Assembly (NCBI GenBank): GCA_028023455.1
Contig: JAQFVV010012396.1
Span: forward strand, 5,808,085 to 5,872,084
Direction: 5' to 3'
Source of the DNA: Epiperipatus broadwayi
Taxonomy: Eukaryota > Onychophora > Udeonychophora > Euonychophora > Peripatidae
DNA: 64,000 nt
Made by a program: the position numbers and the translations under genes. This document shows, piece by piece, positions 58,366 through 64,000 of this stretch. Below the pieces are notes generated by a model, which saw nothing but the letters and a program-made list of their open reading frames with translations, ran no database searches and had not been told where the DNA came from. The first letter of the stretch is position 1; each line of letters starts with the position of its first letter.

Positions 58366-60085
58366 TATAATGTTTTGCCTTTATAACTTTTTAGATGCAT
58401 ATAATCTTAAGTTTATCTACTTCAATTTCTTCATACAGATTTTTTTTTAAAAATTTAGAATCGAAAACTCAAGCTATTGAGTTCATCGTTAAATTAAATT
58501 GTTTAAAGAAAATGAAATAGGATTGTGAAGAAAAGTAATGATTAATATTATAATGTAAATTAATTGCAAAGCATTATAAAATTAAAATTTTAAAACTGTT
58601 CAAAGCAGTTACAGACAACAATCTTGCATTTTTTTACAGTGACTTCCATCACTATTAATTACAGTACGTGATATGATTATATACTTATTATAAATAGATA
58701 CATTCAAGCATAAAATTATATTTATCCATTCTTGACTATATATGTTGAGATTGCAAACAAGATTATGCTCAGAAATTTATTCATAGATAGAGAATATTTT
58801 ACCGAGCCATTTACTAATTAATAAGTAAAAAGAAAAGTAAATATTTTTACTTAAATATCTAAATGGTAATTTGAAATAAATGGAAGTATCATTGAGACAT
58901 CCAAAATGTAATCTTTTAAAAGCAGCAAGTAATACTTGTAACAATAATGCACTATAGTGATGATTGAGCACCAAATTAAACAATGATAGCCTCAGTAACA
59001 TTTGGATGGACAACTGCCTGATAAGTCTATATACTGTAAGCCTATTGCTTGTTCTGGGTAGTTTATTCCAGCCAGTAGGTTGCAGAGCTTGGAACTAAAT
59101 GTAGTTTCAATCTAAATTTGATAGCAATACTTTTTTCCCTATTCTTCAGAATTTTTTTAAAAGTAAGTATACTAGTTGATATAGAGCCTCAGAAAAAAGC
59201 CTTTTCTAATGGCTTTATTCAGTGAGATCTTTTATGTGATACACATATCTAATAGTCATCCTTAATTTATATTATGTTATTTATATCTTTATTATCTATA
59301 TCAAGACAATTTGCTTATTTAACAGTAGAATCTGATACTAAATGGATCAACTATAGGTGCAATAAACTGAATTGTGAGTGAAATGTAAGCAGTAGACCGC
59401 CATAAACCAAACCAAGTACCAATATATTAAAGACAATTGGTTTGACAAATTATAACTTGTCACATAAGTGCTAGTACTAACGCAATATATTACAGTTATC
59501 TTTCAATAGTGCTTTGGTTGACATTTCAAAGACAGTCTTAGATTGTGTGTGTAATGCTTGGATTACATTTAATTTGCATTTAACACAGTGTTTTCCTATT
59601 CATCCCATTTCAAAAACACCTTTAGTAGGAAAAGAAATTTTGGGATATCATATAATAATAAAAGATATTCATACTAGCTTCTAGCTAGTGATTTTTTTTA
59701 AAACAGTTCATTAGAATGTTTTAGATTCAATAGCTAGAAACTTTAACACTATACAAAGTATAAAACTGTTTCTAAAAAACTTACGCAAAGTCTAAAAACA
59801 ATAAACAAAGATTTACTGAAGTACTTTGTTTCATAACATTTTTTCATGTGGGAATAAAAAAAGCAAGAATTAGAACCTAGTTCATGTGCATTTAAATGAA
59901 TTAATTTTATAAAAATAATACATTTAATTTTTTTTAATATGAAACTCATAATACTGAATAGACTTTCAATTTATATTCCAAGAAATGAAAAGGGGAAACC
60001 AATCAATAAAATTATTCCAGTTAAATATATACTGTAGGTATAACAAGTCCAATGTTGTCCAGATTGATTATATCATCACAATACA
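58366..60085. other. No recognisable feature
   Basis: AT-rich; no ORF or repeat that I can support. Confidence 0.6.
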
Positions 60086-60088
60086 GAT

Positions 60089-60330
60089 AAAATATAGCAA
60101 AACTCTCCATATAGTAGTGCCATCTTGTGCTAACAAGAGCAATCAATGGATGCCAGAAGGCTTGTGCATAAAATCCCTATCTAGTGATGAAGGCCACAAG
60201 CCAGAAACTAGTCTGGGGATAATGGATGAGTAGGCACTAGATAGGGATTTTATGCACAAGCCTTCTGGCATCCATTGATTGCTCTTGTTAGCACAAGATG
60301 GCACTACTATATGGAGTTTTGCTATATTTT
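60089..60330. mobile_element. Hairpin MITE-like element, near-perfect arms
   Basis: Left arm AAAATATAGCAAAACTCTCC ... CCCTATCTAGTG pairs almost without mismatch over about 95 bp with CACTAGATAGGGATTTTATG ... TAGCAAAATATA-type right arm (ends at 60,330). The loop is about 50 bp and contains CCACAAGCCAGAAACTAGTC. It is the best copy of a family also at 18,250 (full), 28,605 (half) and 4,045 (half). The arm identity suggests a fairly recent insertion or strand-copy repair. No target duplication is evident. Confidence 0.92.
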
Positions 60331-63300
60331 GAATTGTTTAATAACAATTATTGTGCTAGTATGAGATAGTGATCATGTGATGTTTAGTGGTTTAACAATA
60401 CAGGTAGTTGCTCAAGTGAACTGTCAGATAAATATACAAACTGCTATTTACATGTATGTGTATGTACATGTCATTTAAGAAATAATAGTGTAAACTGCCT
60501 AAAGGTTAAAAAATAATAATTCTTGCACATTATTAAAAATTATTAAGTATTATTTCATAATATGTATGAAACAAGAGAATAATAATAATACTGTAAAAGA
60601 AGCAGGGAAAATACTTATGCTATGCAAAAGAATTGTATAGTTGTAAAAAAAATCTAAATTTGAACCTAGTTTAATCTGTCTTTCACATAAAAGCTTTAAT
60701 TAAACAACTTGCCCATTTCTATAGAAAATCTGATGGTGGATTTAAAAAAAGTATTAAAATTTTGGAATTGATAACATTTTGAAAGTTATAATTAAAATTT
60801 TAAAAGTCAGCAATAATTTCCCTTCTTTCTACATTAGAAAATGTAAATAAAGAGAGAGTGAAGAAAAGAACTGGTTTTTTTATCTCTTCTTCTTTTATTT
60901 ATAAAAAGCATGTTTTGAAGGTGTTTTTCAAAAAATATATTGTTGTAATGGCAAATGTCATATATTCCCTAGCTGTGACATATATGTTGTTTGAACAATA
61001 TTAATTAAGTATAAATAGGTCTGAAACAATCAACTTGGCATCTTATTTCTATCATTCTAATTCCTGGATCATCAAAGTTCATTATATATTGCTTTGCGTT
61101 AAAATACAGTCTACAATTGAAGTCATGTTGTCATAATCCATGCTGAAAAGAGAAACAACTGCTGATTAAAACTCTTCACAGTAAGACATATTTTGCCGAG
61201 GGTTTCAAAAGTATTTTTCAATACTCCAGTTACAACAGTATATGATGATTTTATTTAGAAGAATTCCATATACCACATGTGTCTAGATAACCAAAAACCA
61301 CACCATTCAAAACAATCCTGGAAATGCAGTTGGATCCAGAAATCAACACTGAAGTTTGAAAAACCAGGTCATGCAATGACTCTATAATGCTGTGAAGTAA
61401 GAAATGGATATTTCCATATAAAATACTCAAGACCTGTTGATATTATTCATTTAATATAACCAGTTCTTCTGTATTTACTTTCTCTAACATCACCAGTGTT
61501 CAAGAAGAACATCATCATCAGAAAAACTAAGGAAGACAACAGTAAAATATTAAAAGAACAGTACATGAAAAAAACATGGTTAGTGATTGTTTTAGTATTT
61601 AACATGGTAAGATCTTATCATTTGAAATATGATGTCTTAAACTTGAACTTAGCATAAACTTAAAATATCTTTTGTTACTATAATATTCAATTTTTTTGTG
61701 CATGGGTTGACAGTTGCAAGTATATATGCAATAGTTTTATTTATTCATTTTTTATTAATCCATTTAGTTTGTATTTATAACTCAAAATCTGAATATTATG
61801 CTTTTTACATCCATATGCTAGTTAATGTCGACAGCCCTGAGAAATCATGTAATCCAATGGGAGACATGCTGGGATGGCAGTAATAATTGACCATGATCAC
61901 AAGTGTAAACTTTTTTTTTAGAAGTTTAGTATCTTTGGGTTTCTTTTTTTAATTAAAAGTGAAGAGCAAATAAAATACTTTTGGGAGTATTAGTACTTTT
62001 AAGTTATAAATCATCATCATCATCATCACATTGGTTAATATTATATATTTGAATTATTTTTTTTATTTGAATTTTATTTCAATTTAGTATTTATTTGAAC
62101 CAAAGTTTAGAGTTCACATCTTGAAGATCTAATTATATATGTGTGTATATTTTTGTTTATTATATATCAAGGTTCAAACCCATCAACTGTTATGTACTAT
62201 TATATAAAACCCAGTACAATGGAAATTTTCCTGATACAATATATATATTTAAAAAATTGTTATTCCAAAATCAAATCTGATAAAAGTGATTTGAACCTTT
62301 GGATTCAATTAAAAGCGAAAGGAAATAAGATTTAATGAAAATAAATTCAGAAATGATTTTTTTTATCTTACTTTAAAACTGTTCATCATATGAATTGAAC
62401 ATTAGTCAAGTTTAAAAAGCATTGCAGTTAAAAATTATATAAAGTCTTAATTTAATTTCCTGCCTTCATAAAGACTTACAGTGTTAAAAGTCAAAAAAAA
62501 AAAGTATATAATAAGGAATATCATTTCTACTGATTCAGTTATTTTAGTTACATGATAACGTGAGTTAAGCTGGAAACCTCATTGGGATTGAAAGTGCTAA
62601 GCTTGAATGGATCTGGGAAATACACATATGGATGACTTAAAATAAAAAAAAATTAAGGATGAAAAAAAAAATTAAATGTTTAAAAAAAAAAAAAAGAAGA
62701 ATAAAATATCTTGAGGCATATATGTAACAAAATTATATTTTCTAGAATAGGTTTAAAAAAGGTTAATTTAAATATATTTAAAATAAAAGTGAAATGCAAC
62801 AGACTGTATTCTTTAAAATGTATAATATATCTGGGTATATATTGTAACAGTATAAATTGTATCTGCAGAACTTTATTTTACATGGCCTCATGTTTTGGGG
62901 CAAGACAAAATCTGTAACGGTATGAATTGTACAAGTCTATTTGTGGATACCCCAAGTCTTTTGGGTACATCAAATCTGGAACAATATAAATGGCCTAGCC
63001 AAAATTAAATAGAGCTACACAAATTGAACAAGCCAAATCTATTTATGGAATAAATTTATGCAATAATTTATTTAATTTATGTTAATAAAGTAATACCAAA
63101 CCTATAAAGTTTAAAATCTATTAATAATATTTATATATTAAACAAATGATAACTCGACTGAATGCCATAATTGTAATACACAAAATAATATAATTCATTT
63201 GGAAATTTATAACAGATATATTAGTTAATAGTTTATATTGGGATTAATTCATAAAATAACCCTTTTATTATTATATATTAAAATTTATAACTGTACTAAA

Positions 63301-64000
63301 GGATTAGCAAAATTATTTAAGCTTGATGATTATATATAAAAGTTTGTATCAATAATTTATAGTCTAGCTTTTCTGTATGTTTACATAATACCAATTGATG
63401 TTTATGAAAACATTAGGTTCACTCTTTAATAATTACTGAATTCTAACCAAGTAATAAAATCTATATTATTTTGTTAATTAGGTTTTATATGTTTATGATT
63501 GCATAGAGACTTAAATTATTATTATTATATCATATATTTATCAAATAAAATAAGATTATTAACTCAAATTTAATAAATAAAAATAATAGTTTTATTTACA
63601 AACTAAACAAGATATTAGTTAATATATTTTAAGAATTTTGAAATAATTTATCATAAAATGTTTTATTTGTTTTAACTGTAAGATTATGTTAAGACATCAC
63701 ACATTTTGACCACAAAGAAAATATTGGTTTGTTATTATCAATAGATAATATATATGTTAAATATACAAAAAAAAAAAAATAAGCTGATCATTAAGATAAT
63801 AAATTTATTATAATTATTATTTTATGAACAATTTATTACTTATGATCATCTATAGTTGTTTAAATTTTTATCTTAGAATGATTTAGATTTTCTTTCTGGT
63901 TAATTATTTACATATATCCACCTACACACATATATGTACATTAAATGATTTTAAAAACAATAATAGAAATAAATATGAAATAAATAAAATATATGACCTG
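60331..64000. other. No recognisable gene
   Basis: AT-rich with a short (ATC)n at about 62,011-62,026 and poly-A runs near 62,645-62,697. A small inverted pair, ACCCCAAGTC/TTTTGGGTAC, lies near 62,950-62,970. ORFs of 60-70 codons match nothing. Confidence 0.6.

Overview
This window is AT-rich, non-coding animal DNA made largely of transposable-element remains. The signs are long (TA)n microsatellites, several non-LTR retrotransposon fragments, a Helitron, a GIY-YIG fragment of Penelope type, tRNA-derived SINE-like repeats, long-LTR retrotransposons and many foldback (hairpin) elements. I see no bacterial or viral gene order and no host exon I would defend. This repeat mix fits a lophotrochozoan genome, perhaps a cephalopod mollusc. 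That taxonomic call is inference, not something the sequence proves.

Layout. 0-3.3 kb: a (TA)n tract next to an LTR-like start, and a ~110-bp tandem array split by a decayed, antisense, gag-like ORF1 with a zinc knuckle. 5.3-6.0 kb: a large foldback element. 7.0-7.7 kb: a dispersed repeat and a 41-bp minisatellite. 9.0-9.2 kb: a possible transposase N-terminal piece. 11.0-13.2 kb: a solo LTR with a 4-bp target duplication; an inverted relative lies at 52.1-54.2 kb. 15.0-16.6 kb: dispersed repeats, one with an inverted copy at 47.0-47.8 kb. 18-24 kb: several hairpins and duplications. 24.4-25.4 kb: a non-autonomous DNA transposon with terminal inverted repeats and TA target sites. 25.7-28.2 kb: a tRNA-like sequence and an array of tRNA-headed repeats in both orientations, one copy carrying a C-rich insertion. 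28.8-30.5 kb: a decayed LINE reverse transcriptase. 31.15-31.6 kb: the antisense C-terminus of a second, RTE-like LINE.

The largest unit is an 8.2-kb LTR retrotransposon at 33,697-41,929. It has two 2,160-bp LTRs, TG...CA ends and a 4-bp ATAC target duplication, and only about 3.9 kb of internal sequence. A TATA box with initiator in the LTR and integrase-C-terminus-like and coiled-coil ORF remnants inside all point to the minus strand. I found no canonical primer-binding site next to either LTR. Just beyond, at 42,621-44,157, lies an internally deleted Helitron with both termini, the 3' hairpin and the last part of its Pif1-like helicase.

From 45.7 to 48.1 kb come a ~1-kb palindrome built on a GIY-YIG nuclease fragment, the inverted dispersed repeat and another hairpin. 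The rest holds a long (TA)n tract, short degenerate tandem repeats, compound SINE-like palindromes (54.3-55.3 kb), a second large foldback (57.7-58.4 kb) and a near-perfect hairpin (60.1-60.3 kb). The last 3.6 kb shows no recognisable feature. Every coding remnant described is broken, so no functioning pathway is encoded here. The notable biology is in the repeat architecture: foldbacks sharing a core but not arms, palindromised Penelope-type sequence, and a long-LTR deletion derivative.
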